From: Bacillota bacterium
GTDB taxonomy: Bacteria > Bacillota > Clostridia > Christensenellales > CAG-138
DNA length: 37,217 nucleotides
Assembly: GCA_023458355.1 (NCBI GenBank)
Contig: JAEWZS010000183.1
Location: 1-37,217 of the forward strand
Direction of reading: 5' to 3'
Below are positions 23,591-32,588 of this stretch, in pieces. Positions within the stretch are counted from its first letter, which is position 1; every line of letters starts with the position of its first letter. Made by a program: the position numbers and the translations under genes. The notes under the pieces are model-generated. The model was not told the origin of the DNA, did no database searches, and saw only the letters and a program-made list of their open reading frames with translations.

Positions 23591-24844
23591 TTAGGTCATG
23601 CCTACCATCCAGAGCGCATAAACGCAGTATCCCTTAAGGGAATCATTAATAAAAACATGCGTGATGATTCCGACAAGCTTTCCATTTTGCAATACCGGAC
23701 TTCCGCTCATGCCTTGCACGATGCCGCCCGTTTTTTCAATCAGCGTATCATCCGTAATCTCGATTACAAGTCCTTTTGGTGCAGCACTCGATTGCGGATA
23801 GATTTTAATAATCTCACAATCATACGCCTGAATTCCTTTTTCGTCCACCGTAGTCAATATTTTAGCAGGACCCGCTTCTACCTCGTCAGGATACGCAACG
23901 GGAACACCGTTTGGATAAAGCGGGTTTTTAAGGTCCTCATATAACTCGCCGAAAATGCCGAATTCCGTGTTCTTTTTTATCCCTCCGAGCCTTTTGCTGA
24001 CGGAAGTGAACGTTCCCTTAATCTCCCCGGGTATGCCCTGTGAGCTTTGTACCACACCCAGCACATTGGATTCTATAATTTCACCGTTTCGTACCGAAAG
24101 AAGCGCTCCCGTGTCTGCATCTGTGATAGCGTGTCCGAGTGCACCGTACTTTTTTGTGCTCATAACATAAAATGAGAGTGTGCCTATACCGGCCGTGCTG
24201 TCGCGGACCCACATGCCTATTTTGTAAACACCGTCAAGCGCATCCTTTACTGGTGTTACACTCGTATGTATCCGCGAGCTGCCGCGTAGGATTGTAAGAT
24301 CTGTGCTTTGTCCGGCGCGGTTAAAAATTGCAATGAGCATATCCGCATCTTTAACTTCCTGCCCGTTTGCTTCAATAATCACATCCCCTACCTGTACACC
24401 GCCTACTTCCGCAGGGCAAATGCGCTCACTGTTTTCGTTGAGCACGGTTCCCATACCCACCACGAGCGCGCCTTTTGTGTAAAGCGTGACACCCACCGAT
24501 TCACCACCGGGCATCACATAGATATCCTGTCTGTAGTGAACGTTTACCTTTTTGACGGGGATAAGCCCGAAAAGCTCTACGGTGATGGTTTGGCTGACAT
24601 CGTCCCCCGTCGCCGTACTCAGTCGTTCGGCAAGGTCTGAGGAAACCGGCATGCCATCAGGGACGGTAGTTACGGTAAAGGGTGATATAATATCATCCAA
24701 TACCCCCTTGCCGCTTTGAGAATCAAGGTAGATATCGCTTTCCATTTCACGCACTAGGCGCATGGGTGCGCTGTAGTTAAAAAGCACCAGTGTCAGGCAC
24801 ATTAAAATTCCGGTGAGCTTCAAAATCACTTTACGGCTTCGCAT
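23591..24844 (-). CDS. spoIVB: SpoIVB serine peptidase (S55)
   Basis: A 417-residue protein secreted from the forespore into the space between the membranes. In B. subtilis it cuts SpoIVFA so that sigma-K becomes active. It has a membrane anchor (about residues 8-25), a PDZ domain (about 110-200, with GGVQVGDVIIEANGQEV), and the S55 domain with the catalytic His in GALGHAI and the Ser in QGMSGSPVLQNGK. The ATG at 24844 has GGAG eight bases ahead. The final THVFINDSLKGYCVY is characteristic. Confidence 0.96.
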   Translation of the reverse strand: MRSRKVILKLTGILMCLTLVLFNYSAPMRLVREMESDIYLDSQSGKGVLDDIISPFTVTTVPDGMPVSSDLAERLSTATGDDVSQTITVELFGLIPVKKVNVHYRQDIYVMPGGESVGVTLYTKGALVVGMGTVLNENSERICPAEVGGVQVGDVIIEANGQEVKDADMLIAIFNRAGQSTDLTILRGSSRIHTSVTPVKDALDGVYKIGMWVRDSTAGIGTLSFYVMSTKKYGALGHAITDADTGALLSVRNGEIIESNVLGVVQSSQGIPGEIKGTFTSVSKRLGGIKKNTEFGIFGELYEDLKNPLYPNGVPVAYPDEVEAGPAKILTTVDEKGIQAYDCEIIKIYPQSSAAPKGLVIEITDDTLIEKTGGIVQGMSGSPVLQNGKLVGIITHVFINDSLKGYCVYALWMVGMT

Positions 24845-24865
24845 CAATACATCTCCACGTCAAAA

Positions 24866-24898
24866 TTAAAAGCACTGCGGCCGTAATGAACCGCAGTG
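24866..24898 (-). terminator. Terminator between recN and spoIVB
   Basis: CACTGCGG (24873-24880) pairs with CCGCAGTG (24891-24898) with a ten-base loop. On the minus strand it is followed by CTTTTAATTTT. It lies about 80 bases past the recN stop and just upstream of spoIVB, so spoIVB probably has its own promoter. Confidence 0.7.
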
Positions 24899-24956
24899 TT
24901 TATGTTTGACATTCGGAGAAGAAGCTATACGGTACGTAGATAAGAGCATAACCCTG

Positions 24957-24973
24957 ATAGCATCAAATGCTAT
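24957..24973. repeat. Short perfect palindrome after recN
   Basis: ATAGCAT (24957-24963) and ATGCTAT (24967-24973) are inverted with a three-base centre, just past the recN stop codon. No T-run follows on the minus strand. It may be an operator or a 3'-end stem. Confidence 0.4.
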
Positions 24974-24977
24974 ACTT

Positions 24978-26672
24978 TTAGCCGCGCCGCTCTCGCTTTT
25001 TTTGTTCGCTTTTTTCAATAAGCTCAGCAGCATGGTCAAAAGCGTAGCCTTCGTTTCCGCCGCCCATCATCTGAGCGACCTGCTCCCGTCGTTCTTCGAG
25101 CGTTAAACGGCGAACACTCGTGCGGGTATGTTTACCGTCATCGTTTTTTTCAACGAGAAAATGCGCGTCCGCAAGCGCCGCGATCTGCGGGAGATGCGTA
25201 ATGCAAATAACCTGCCGTGCGTCGGCAATATGAACCATTTTGTCGCCAACCATAGCGGCTGTTCGGCCGCTTACACCGGTATCCACTTCGTCGAAAATCA
25301 GCGTACCGATCTCGTCATTTTGCGCAAAAATCGCCTTAAATGCAAGCATAATGCGGGAAAGCTCACCGCCTGAGGCAACCTTTTCGAGCGGTTTGAGCGG
25401 TTCCCCCGGATTCGTGCTCAACAAAAATTCCACATCGTCAAGCCCGTTTATGGCGGGCTCCTTATGTTGGAGCTCCTTGAAACTTACCTCAAAATGCGTT
25501 TTTTCAAGGCCGAGTTCCACAAGCTCGTTTAGCACGGCAGCAGAAAGCGCCTTAGCGGTTTTTCGCCGCTGAACCGATAACTTTTCTGCTAGTGCCATGT
25601 ACTCCCTGAGTGCCGTATCAAGCTTTGCTTGCAGTTCGGACTGCATTTTTGTATCCGCACAAAGCGCGTCAAGCTTGTTTTGCGCCTCAGCGCAAAATGC
25701 CAGCACTTCGTCAACACTCGTACCGTACTTGCGCTTGAGCGATTTGATGTGCTCAAGCCGCGTTTCAATCGCATCGAGCCGTTTAGGGTCAAACTCCATG
25801 CCCTCACTAGCTCCGCGCAGGGTATAGGCGATGTCTTCTAAATTAAAATAAGCGTCATTAAGACGTTGCGCAAGCGCTGCATATTCCGGAGAAAGTGTTT
25901 CAATGGACTGCATCTGTTTTCTCGCATCGCTAATAAGCGAGAGAACGCCGCCGTCTCCTGTTAAGGATTCGCCGCTTTTTTCAAACGCAATTTGTATGTG
26001 CTCCGCGTTTGCTAAAAGGTCACGCTCTGCTTTGAGTTTTTCCTCCTCATCGCTTTTAAGCTTTGCAGCGCTGATTTCTCTTATCTGGTAGGCCAGTATA
26101 TCCATTTCCCGCTCACGCTCGTCCTTAGAAGAAAATCCCGAAAGCATGGATTTTTGCAAAGCCTTACAGTTTTGGTAAGCGAGAAGAAGCTTTTCTTTGA
26201 CAGGTAAAATAGTACTTGCGCCGAATGTATCGAGAAAACGCATATGAGAAGACGGGCTTAAAAGCGATTGGTGCTCGTGCTGTCCGTGAACGTCCACTAA
26301 TAAATCGGAGACGCGCTTGATTACATTAAGCGGGACGAGTACGCCGTTAAGCCTACTAACGCTTTTCCCTGAAGGGGAAAGCTCTCGTGAAAGAAAAAGC
26401 TCATCGCTTTGCTCTACACCGATTTCGTCAAGCACGCGATTAAGCGTGTCTGAAGCATTCTCGTAGCTAAACACGGCGTCCACAGTCGCCTTATCAGCCC
26501 CGTGTGCGATGAGTTCCTTGGAGGCGCGTTCGCCAAGAACAAGATTTACCGCATCAATAAGAATGGATTTGCCGGCTCCGGTTTCACCCGTGAGCACGTT
26601 AAATCCATTCGAGAACTCCATATCGAGCCTTTCTATTAAGGCTACATTTTTTATGTGGATGGATTGCAGCAT
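24978..26672 (-). CDS. recN: DNA repair ATPase RecN
   Basis: A 564-residue SMC-like protein in double-strand break repair. GETGAGKS (29-36) is the Walker A, followed by ILIDAVNLVLGERAS. Long coiled-coil segments fill about residues 150-370. ASGGELSRIMLAFKAIF is the ABC signature and TLIFDEVDTGVSGRTA the Walker B. QVICITHLPQIAALADAHFLVEK is also typical. The start lies one base after the argR stop, so the two are co-transcribed. Confidence 0.97.
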   Translation of the reverse strand: MLQSIHIKNVALIERLDMEFSNGFNVLTGETGAGKSILIDAVNLVLGERASKELIAHGADKATVDAVFSYENASDTLNRVLDEIGVEQSDELFLSRELSPSGKSVSRLNGVLVPLNVIKRVSDLLVDVHGQHEHQSLLSPSSHMRFLDTFGASTILPVKEKLLLAYQNCKALQKSMLSGFSSKDEREREMDILAYQIREISAAKLKSDEEEKLKAERDLLANAEHIQIAFEKSGESLTGDGGVLSLISDARKQMQSIETLSPEYAALAQRLNDAYFNLEDIAYTLRGASEGMEFDPKRLDAIETRLEHIKSLKRKYGTSVDEVLAFCAEAQNKLDALCADTKMQSELQAKLDTALREYMALAEKLSVQRRKTAKALSAAVLNELVELGLEKTHFEVSFKELQHKEPAINGLDDVEFLLSTNPGEPLKPLEKVASGGELSRIMLAFKAIFAQNDEIGTLIFDEVDTGVSGRTAAMVGDKMVHIADARQVICITHLPQIAALADAHFLVEKNDDGKHTRTSVRRLTLEERREQVAQMMGGGNEGYAFDHAAELIEKSEQKKRERRG

Positions 26673-26673
26673 A

Positions 26674-27129
26674 TTACTCCGGCTTGAGCATGGAATGGAA
26701 GCGCTTAATAAGATCAGGTGCAGCCTTTATATCTTTCACAGCGACAAAAATGGTATTGTCTCCTGCGAGGGTGCCGGCAATTTCATCCCATTTGAAGGAG
26801 TCAATCGCCTCACTCGCAGCACTTGCTGTACCCGAAAGTGTTTTGATGATAACGAGATTGCCGGCGAGCGTAATGGAAACCACAGCCTGCGCAAAAATCT
26901 GACGGAATTTGTTTTTCAAACCGCTTTCAGCCTTGCCCACGGTTGCGTATTTATAAGCACCATTATCGGAGAGCACCTTGATAAGCCTCAGCTCCTTGAT
27001 ATCGCGCGAAACGGTTGCCTGCGTAACGCTCACGCCTTGTTCTTTGAGGCGTAAAGCGAGATCATCCTGCGTTTCGATGTCGTACTTATCAATGAGTTCA
27101 AGTATAAGCGCATGCCTCGCACTTTTCAT
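26674..27129 (-). CDS. argR: Arginine repressor/regulator ArgR
   Basis: A 151-residue regulator. The N-terminal winged helix (about residues 1-70) reads LRLKEQGVSVTQATVSRDIKELRLIKV. The C-terminal domain carries GTASAASEAID and GTLAGDNTIFVAV, which bind arginine and form the hexamer. It sits between nadK and recN as in many Firmicutes, without arginine genes nearby, so its targets must be elsewhere. GGAGGG precedes the ATG. Confidence 0.96.
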   Translation of the reverse strand: MKSARHALILELIDKYDIETQDDLALRLKEQGVSVTQATVSRDIKELRLIKVLSDNGAYKYATVGKAESGLKNKFRQIFAQAVVSITLAGNLVIIKTLSGTASAASEAIDSFKWDEIAGTLAGDNTIFVAVKDIKAAPDLIKRFHSMLKPE

Positions 27130-27155
27130 AGTCGACCCTCCGCCTTCATAATAAA

Positions 27156-27971
27156 TCAGGAAAGTTTTTCCCGAATCAATGCATAGAAGTTTTTCCGGCT
27201 GAACCGAATAAACTGCGCGTATACATCGGCCATGGAGACCGCAATTTCATCTTTTTCCGTAATCTTTACGGTACTGACCCCATCAAGCGAGAGCCATCCC
27301 TCGCCCTTAAGAGAAAATTTCATCTTTGCGTCTGCCGCGGTCACAATGGGTCTGAAGGAAAACATGTGCGGGCATATGGGGGTAACAAGAAGCGCGTCAA
27401 GCCCGGGTGCAATTACCGGACCGCCGGCCGACATGGAATAGGCTGTTGAACCCGTTGGCGTGCTCACAACGACGCCATCGCCGAACACCGTACCCGCATC
27501 AACACCGTCGATTTCAATGGAGACACCTACTACGCCCGACGTACCGTGTTTGGTAAAAAGAGCGTCGTTCAGGCATGTGTACTCGCTTTTGCCGTTCACG
27601 ACACAACGAAGCGTCATGTGCGATTCAAGCATATACTCGCCATTTTCAATGCGCGTAAGAGCGGCATCGAATTCAGGTAGGGAAATTTCGCTAAGAAAGC
27701 CGATCCGGCCAAAGTTGATGCCGAGAAGCGGCACTTTTTTTTGAACTGCGATGGAAGCCGCCATTAATATGGTACCGTCGCCACCCAAGGCAACAATCAG
27801 GTCGGGTGCATCGACCTCACCTTCGACCGATCCGTTGAGATAACCGGCAAGGCTTTCATTTGCGCCGCAGGTGTATCCGTGAAGCTGCGCAGTATGGATG
27901 GCTTCCAGTAAGCCGTTGACCGCCTCGGGCTTGTGCGGGTTGGTAAAAAAGTCTATACGCCTGTTCCGCAT
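27156..27971 (-). CDS. nadK: NAD kinase
   Basis: A 271-residue enzyme making NADP from NAD and ATP. GGDGTILMAA (63-72) is the catalytic motif, GFLSEI follows, CLNDALFTK binds NAD, and DGVVVSTPTGSTAYSMSAGGPV is the conserved glycine-rich segment. GGAGG lies five bases before the ATG. It has its own promoter and probably heads the nadK-argR-recN transcript. Confidence 0.96.
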   Translation of the reverse strand: MRNRRIDFFTNPHKPEAVNGLLEAIHTAQLHGYTCGANESLAGYLNGSVEGEVDAPDLIVALGGDGTILMAASIAVQKKVPLLGINFGRIGFLSEISLPEFDAALTRIENGEYMLESHMTLRCVVNGKSEYTCLNDALFTKHGTSGVVGVSIEIDGVDAGTVFGDGVVVSTPTGSTAYSMSAGGPVIAPGLDALLVTPICPHMFSFRPIVTAADAKMKFSLKGEGWLSLDGVSTVKITEKDEIAVSMADVYAQFIRFSRKNFYALIREKLS

Positions 27972-28000
27972 AAGGCCCTCCCAAGCACCGACGTAGAAAT

Positions 28001-28029
28001 ATTATAATATTGTCTACACTCGTTTTCAA
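28001..28029 (-). promoter_or_regulatory. Sigma-A-type promoter of nadK-argR-recN
   Basis: On the minus strand TTGAAA (28024-28029) and TATAAT (28001-28006) are spaced by exactly 17 bases, about 30 bases upstream of the nadK ATG. Confidence 0.8.
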
Positions 28030-28064
28030 GTATAAATTTGCACTTTTTGTATATTCTTACATGT

Positions 28065-28874
28065 TTAAAAAGATTCATGCGCTTTTCTGACGGTCGAAAT
28101 GACCGCTTCCTTTAGGTTTTGCTCATCAATGCATATACATTCGGTATTTTTTTGCAAGATCATCAAAAACTCGATATTTCCTTTAGGGCCTGTGATAGGA
28201 GAAAAGTCGAGCGCTTGAATTGTAAAGCCTGCAGCATTTGCATAATGTGCGGCATCCTTTAAAACCTCGCGGTGGATCTCCGGCTCGCGAACAACGCCGT
28301 TTTTTCCCACCTTTCCTCTGCCGGCCTCAAACTGCGGCTTCACTAGTACGACTGCTGTCGATCCATTTTTTAAAATACTGCAAAGGTTAGGTAAAATGAG
28401 CCGGATTGAAATAAACGAAACGTCTACTGAAGCAAACTCCGGGACTTCCTCAAACCATTCGGGTGCAAGGAACCGTGCATTTGTGCGCTCCATCACCTTC
28501 ACGCGTTCATCGCTTCTGAGCCCCCAGTCAAGCTGCCCGTAACCGACGTCGATGGCATATACCTTTATCGCACCGTTTTGCAGCATACAATCGGTAAAAC
28601 CGCCCGTGGATGCACCTATGTCCACTGCCACTTTGCCGCTTAGATCAATGCCGTATTCATTTATGGCCTTTTCGAGCTTAAGCCCACCGCGGCTCACGTA
28701 CGGGAGCGCATTTTCTTTAACGGTCAAAACCTGCGCCTCATTTACCGCAGTGCCCGGCTTATCAAGCCTTATGCCATCGCAGCTGACCATGCCCTCCATT
28801 ATCAGCGCGCGCGCTTTTTCACGGCTTTGCGCCAACCCAAGCTCCACAAGCCTTTGATCCGCTCTTGTTTTCAT
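28065..28874 (-). CDS. tlyA: TlyA family rRNA (cytidine-2'-O)-methyltransferase
   Basis: A 269-residue protein. Residues about 1-60 are an S4 RNA-binding domain (RADQRLVELGLAQSREKARA). The rest is an FtsJ-like methyltransferase: VSRGGLKLEKAI, VAVDIGASTGGFTDCML for the AdoMet site, VDVSFISIRLILP and LVKPQFEAGR. TlyA modifies rRNA in mycobacteria and is often mis-named hemolysin. The start overlaps the ispA stop (ATGA). A gap of about 90 bases with the nadK promoter follows. Confidence 0.94.
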   Translation of the reverse strand: MKTRADQRLVELGLAQSREKARALIMEGMVSCDGIRLDKPGTAVNEAQVLTVKENALPYVSRGGLKLEKAINEYGIDLSGKVAVDIGASTGGFTDCMLQNGAIKVYAIDVGYGQLDWGLRSDERVKVMERTNARFLAPEWFEEVPEFASVDVSFISIRLILPNLCSILKNGSTAVVLVKPQFEAGRGKVGKNGVVREPEIHREVLKDAAHYANAAGFTIQALDFSPITGPKGNIEFLMILQKNTECICIDEQNLKEAVISTVRKAHESF

Positions 28875-29761
28875 GCTTTTCTCGTAAGCGTGCTCTTAGT
28901 GAGCTCCGTAAAAAACCATGCCTTTTCACCAAAGCACGTAAGCTCTTCCATCGCTTCATTTGCGGTATCTTTTGCCATGCGTTTTGCCTTCTCAAGTCCA
29001 TAGCAGGCGGGATAGGTAAGTTTATTTGCCTCTTTATCTTTTCCGGGCGTTTTGCCTAGCGACGACAAACTTCCCTCTACGTCGAGCACGTCATCTGTAA
29101 TTTGGAACAGCAATCCATAAAGGCTGCCGAAGCGAGAGATTTTAGCCGCCTCCGCGTCAGTAGGGCTACCGATGTAAGCGCCGGCCATGAGCGCTGCGCG
29201 AAGCATTGCACCTGTCTTTCTTGTATGGATGTACCTAAGTTTTTGAGAAGCGTCCTCCGTACCGGTTTCGCTCGTTAAGTCGGCCAACTGGCCGGCAATC
29301 ATCCCGCAAACACCTGCTGCAGATGCAATCTCACGCGCAGCGAGAAGATAGGAAGGTATCTTTGTATGAAAGATGATAGAAGCATCCGCAATCACTTCGA
29401 ATGCATAGGAAAGCAGAGCGTCACCCGCAAGCAGTGCCGTTGCTTCGCCGAACGCCTTGTGGTTGGAGGGCTTTCCGCGACGAAAATCGTCATTGTCCAT
29501 ACAAGGCAGGTCGTCGTGGATGAGCGAATAGGTATGAATCATCTCGAGCGCACAGGCAAGCGGAAGTGCGGCATCACGATTGCCACAAAATAAATCGCAT
29601 GCCGCAAGTGTCATCGCGGGGCGCAGGCGCTTACCTCCGCCGCAGAGGCTGTATGCCATTGAATCGCGAAGCAGCTTCGGTATATCGTTCTTCTCCATAT
29701 ATTCGTCGAGCCGCTTATCGATAAGAATGCGGTAGTCTTCCATGGTTTTTGCGTAGTTCAT
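28871..29761 (-). CDS. ispA: Farnesyl diphosphate synthase (polyprenyl synthetase family)
   Basis: A 296-residue prenyltransferase that condenses IPP with DMAPP and GPP. The first Asp-rich motif is DDLPCMDNDDFRRGKP and the second DDVLDVEG, with GGKRLRPAM near residue 42 for substrate binding. Short-chain specificity is inferred from the length and the bulk ahead of the first motif; GGPP synthase is possible. It uses the IPP made by the IspH domain encoded at 5155. It overlaps xseB upstream and tlyA downstream by four bases each. Confidence 0.94.
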   Translation of the reverse strand: MNYAKTMEDYRILIDKRLDEYMEKNDIPKLLRDSMAYSLCGGGKRLRPAMTLAACDLFCGNRDAALPLACALEMIHTYSLIHDDLPCMDNDDFRRGKPSNHKAFGEATALLAGDALLSYAFEVIADASIIFHTKIPSYLLAAREIASAAGVCGMIAGQLADLTSETGTEDASQKLRYIHTRKTGAMLRAALMAGAYIGSPTDAEAAKISRFGSLYGLLFQITDDVLDVEGSLSSLGKTPGKDKEANKLTYPACYGLEKAKRMAKDTANEAMEELTCFGEKAWFFTELTKSTLTRKA

Positions 29762-29979
29762 ATCTCAACCGCCTTTATCTCTCCGCTAGCCGCATCAACA
29801 GCATCAAGCCTTGCGTCAAACGCATTTAATAGCTCTGTGCAGTATTTTGACAAAGCTTGTCCACGCTCGTATAAAAGCACCGTTTCCTCCAGCGCAAGGT
29901 TGCCGGCGCTAAGCTTATCCACCGTTTCTTCAAGCTGCTTCATGGCACTTTCAAAGCTAAGAGTCTCGTCCTTTTTCAA
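29758..29979 (-). CDS. xseB: Exodeoxyribonuclease VII small subunit
   Basis: A 73-residue helical subunit. LSFESAMKQLEETVDKLSAG and LEETVLLYERGQALSKYCTELL are the typical two helices. The TTG at 29979 is chosen because AGGGG lies six bases ahead and the protein then begins at MKKDETLSF, like other XseB. An ATG pair at 30000-30003 would overlap xseA and has no ribosome binding site. It sits between xseA and ispA, the usual clostridial order. Confidence 0.93.
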   Translation of the reverse strand: MKKDETLSFESAMKQLEETVDKLSAGNLALEETVLLYERGQALSKYCTELLNAFDARLDAVDAASGEIKAVEI

Positions 29980-29989
29980 TGCATTCCCC

Positions 29990-31204
29990 TCATTTCTCAT
30001 CATAGCGTACCCGATTTACCAAGACCTCCGCCGCACCGTCGCAGAATACAATCTCCGCTTCCTTTTCCGAAGCGAGTGCAAGAGCGCTCGTCACATATGC
30101 GCCGTCGCGCTTTTTCACAAGCGCGTAGCCGCGGTTTAACACCTGCATGGGGGAAAGTGCGGCCATGCGTGCGTCAAGCTGCTCCAGCCGCCCAAAAGCA
30201 CCCACAACCGCCGCACGTGAGGCATTGTAAAGCGCAGCACGTTTTAGTTCAATGCTTTGCCTAAATCTATACGATGTATTTTTCGGAGCGGCAAATCCGG
30301 AAGAACGTTTCATCGATAGAATAGCCGCTCGATGCATCATAAGCTTGTTTCTTGCAGTAGTCTTTACGGAAGATTTCAGTTCCAATGTGCGCCCTATGAG
30401 CTTTTCGTACTCCGGAACACAAAGTTCCGCTGCTGCCGATGGGGTAGGCGCGCGAAGGTCCGCTGTGAAATCTGCAATGGAAAAGTCCGTTTCATGCCCC
30501 ACCGCGCTCACAACCGGTATGGTGCTCTCATAGATAGCACGGGCAACCACTTCCTCGTTAAATGCCCAGAGGTCCTCCAGGCTTCCGCCGCCCCTTCCGA
30601 CGATAAGAACATCGCTTAACGCGAGGCGGTTCATCTCCCGGATAGCGTGCGCGATTTCCGCAGCCGCACTTTCTCCCTGTACTTTGGCAGGGTATAGAAG
30701 TACATTCATGTTGGGGAAGCGCCGCCGTATAACATGTTGTATATCGTGGAATACAGCACCGGTAGACGAGGTGATAACGCCCACGCATTTGGGCAAAAAC
30801 GGGAGCGGTCTTTTATGGGATGCATCAAAAAGCCCCTGAGCTTCGAGGCGTGTCTTTAGTAGCATGAAACGTTTGTATAAAAGACCTTCCCCTGCTTCCT
30901 CCATGGAGCGTGCGTAAAACTGGTATTGGCCGTCTTTGGTATAGAGAGACACGCCTCCCGTAGTCAGCACGGACATACCATCGCGCGGTTCGAAAAGGAG
31001 CGATTGCGCGTTCTGTCGAAACATAACGCAGCGGATAAGAGCACCGTCGTCTTTCAGGGAAAAATAAAGATGTCCTGAGGAATGGCGTTTGAAGCCGCTG
31101 ATCTCACCGCGTACACTCAGAGAGCGCAAAAGCGGATCGCGTTCGATTAGCGTTTTTGCATACTCGTTAAGCTGTGTTACGCTTAGAACATATCCGTTAT
31201 CCAT
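29990..31204 (-). CDS. xseA: Exodeoxyribonuclease VII large subunit
   Basis: A 404-residue catalytic subunit that degrades single-stranded DNA with XseB. The N-terminal OB fold (VRGEISGFKRHSSGHLYFSLKD) is followed by the nuclease domain: VGVITSSTGAVFHDI, VLIVGRGGGSLEDLWAFNEE and VSAVGHETDFSIADF. A helical region and GYALVKKRDG close the protein. The ATG at 31204 is preferred over a TTG at 31228; it overlaps the end of folD by eight bases. Confidence 0.96.
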   Translation of the reverse strand: MDNGYVLSVTQLNEYAKTLIERDPLLRSLSVRGEISGFKRHSSGHLYFSLKDDGALIRCVMFRQNAQSLLFEPRDGMSVLTTGGVSLYTKDGQYQFYARSMEEAGEGLLYKRFMLLKTRLEAQGLFDASHKRPLPFLPKCVGVITSSTGAVFHDIQHVIRRRFPNMNVLLYPAKVQGESAAAEIAHAIREMNRLALSDVLIVGRGGGSLEDLWAFNEEVVARAIYESTIPVVSAVGHETDFSIADFTADLRAPTPSAAAELCVPEYEKLIGRTLELKSSVKTTARNKLMMHRAAILSMKRSSGFAAPKNTSYRFRQSIELKRAALYNASRAAVVGAFGRLEQLDARMAALSPMQVLNRGYALVKKRDGAYVTSALALASEKEAEIVFCDGAAEVLVNRVRYDEK

Positions 31205-32048
31205 GACGAAGCTGCTCCGCTGCCTCAATGGTATTTTCCATAAGCATGATGATGGTCATAGGCCCTACCCCGCCAGGGACGGGTGTGATGAAGGAGGCTA
31301 TCTCAGATGCACCTTCAAAGTCTACATCTCCGTGCCATTTACCGTTGACCTTGGTCATACCGACGTCAATTACGACTGCGCCGGGCTTTATCATATCCGC
31401 TGTGATGAGCGACGAAACACCAACGGCAATTACGAGAATATCCGCTGTCTTGGTGACCGCTTTTAGATCTTGTGTCTTGGAATGGCAGATGGTGACGGTT
31501 GCATTGTTCTGGAGAAGCAAAATAGCTGCAGGCTTCCCCACCATGGTGCTTCTGCCTACCACCACCGCATTTTTTCCCTCAATTTTAACTCCCGTGCTTT
31601 CTATGAGTTTCAAGATGCCTTTTGGCGTACAAGGGATAAAACAATCGCGTGCGCAAAAAAGTGCGCCCACATTGCAGGAGTTGAGGCCGTCTACATCCTT
31701 TTTGGGATCAACATGCGGCAATATCATCTGCGCATCGATATGGTCGGGCAGCGGAAGCTGCACGAGGATGCCGTGTACGTTTTGATCATCACTCAGTTTA
31801 TCCAACTGATCGATCAACTCTTTCGCTGAGACGCTTTTGCCAAACTTATAAACATCGGTTTCAATGCCGAGTTCCGTTGCCCTTTTTGCCTTAAGGCGCA
31901 CATATAAGTCGGACGCAGGGTCATCTCCCGCGAGAATCACCGCAAGCCGTGGCTTGATTCCAATTTCATGAAGTTTATCTACACGCGCCTTGAGCCTATC
32001 CGCGTAGGCGTTGGCGTAACCTGCTCCGTCGATGATGTTTGCCTTCAT
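31197..32048 (-). CDS. folD: Bifunctional methylenetetrahydrofolate dehydrogenase / methenyltetrahydrofolate cyclohydrolase
   Basis: A 283-residue enzyme of one-carbon metabolism. LAVILAGDDPASDLYVRLKAK includes the catalytic Lys of the YxxxK motif. GILVQLPLPDHID, DVDGLNSCNVG, CTPKGILKLIE, GRSTMVGKPAA for the cofactor, and PGGVGPMTIIMLMENTI are all present. GGGAGG precedes the ATG. In Clostridia it often neighbours nusB and xseA, as here. Confidence 0.97.
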   Translation of the reverse strand: MKANIIDGAGYANAYADRLKARVDKLHEIGIKPRLAVILAGDDPASDLYVRLKAKRATELGIETDVYKFGKSVSAKELIDQLDKLSDDQNVHGILVQLPLPDHIDAQMILPHVDPKKDVDGLNSCNVGALFCARDCFIPCTPKGILKLIESTGVKIEGKNAVVVGRSTMVGKPAAILLLQNNATVTICHSKTQDLKAVTKTADILVIAVGVSSLITADMIKPGAVVIDVGMTKVNGKWHGDVDFEGASEIASFITPVPGGVGPMTIIMLMENTIEAAEQLRHG

Positions 32049-32087
32049 CCATTACCTCCCGCTTATAATATATAGAAGAACAGAAAG

Positions 32088-32116
32088 CACCGTCCTTAAC
32101 TGTTAGAAGGACGATG
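32088..32116 (-). terminator. Hairpin between nusB and folD
   Basis: CGTCCTT (32091-32097) pairs with AAGGACG (32107-32113), with two more pairs beyond one mismatch. The tail on the minus strand (CTTTCTGTTC) is only partly T-rich, so it may attenuate rather than stop transcription into folD. Confidence 0.4.
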
Positions 32117-32146
32117 CCGCGGCGGTCGCTCTTAATAGCGAATGCT

Positions 32147-32566
32147 TTATCCTTCCTGCTTCTCGCTGAGGCGCTTGGCAAGTGTGCCTAACATCCCGTT
32201 GATGTAAGCGGAGGAACGATCCCCGCCAAACTGCTTAGCAAGTTCCACTGCTTCGTTGATAGAAACGCTGCACGGAATATCCTTGCGGTACATCATTTCG
32301 TATATGGCCACGCGCAGAATCGACAAATCCACCTTAGGCATGCGTTCGAGCTTCCAGCCGATGGCAAGCTCATGAATGAGCGTGTCAATCTCGTCGCAAT
32401 GTAATAATATGCCGTCAAGTATCGCTTTGGAATATTCAATATCGTCCGGCGTCGGGTGTTCGTCGATGTCGGACTTATCTAAGACTGCGTCGTAAGTGTC
32501 TTCTCCGCCAAGCAAAGCGGCAAAAGCCAGCTTCATGGCTACTTCTCGCGCGGTTTTTCTACTCAT
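32147..32566 (-). CDS. nusB: Transcription antitermination factor NusB
   Basis: A 139-residue all-helical RNA-binding protein of rRNA antitermination. RKTAREVAMKLAFAAL is the N-terminal signature, LERMPKVDLSILRVAIYEMMY the conserved centre, and INEAVELAKQFGGDRSSAYINGMLG the C-terminal motif. The ribosome binding site is poor. It follows the asp23/amaP group, a usual placement. Confidence 0.97.
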   Translation of the reverse strand: MSRKTAREVAMKLAFAALLGGEDTYDAVLDKSDIDEHPTPDDIEYSKAILDGILLHCDEIDTLIHELAIGWKLERMPKVDLSILRVAIYEMMYRKDIPCSVSINEAVELAKQFGGDRSSAYINGMLGTLAKRLSEKQEG

Positions 32567-32588
32567 AAGTCGATTAAGCTGCCTCTTC

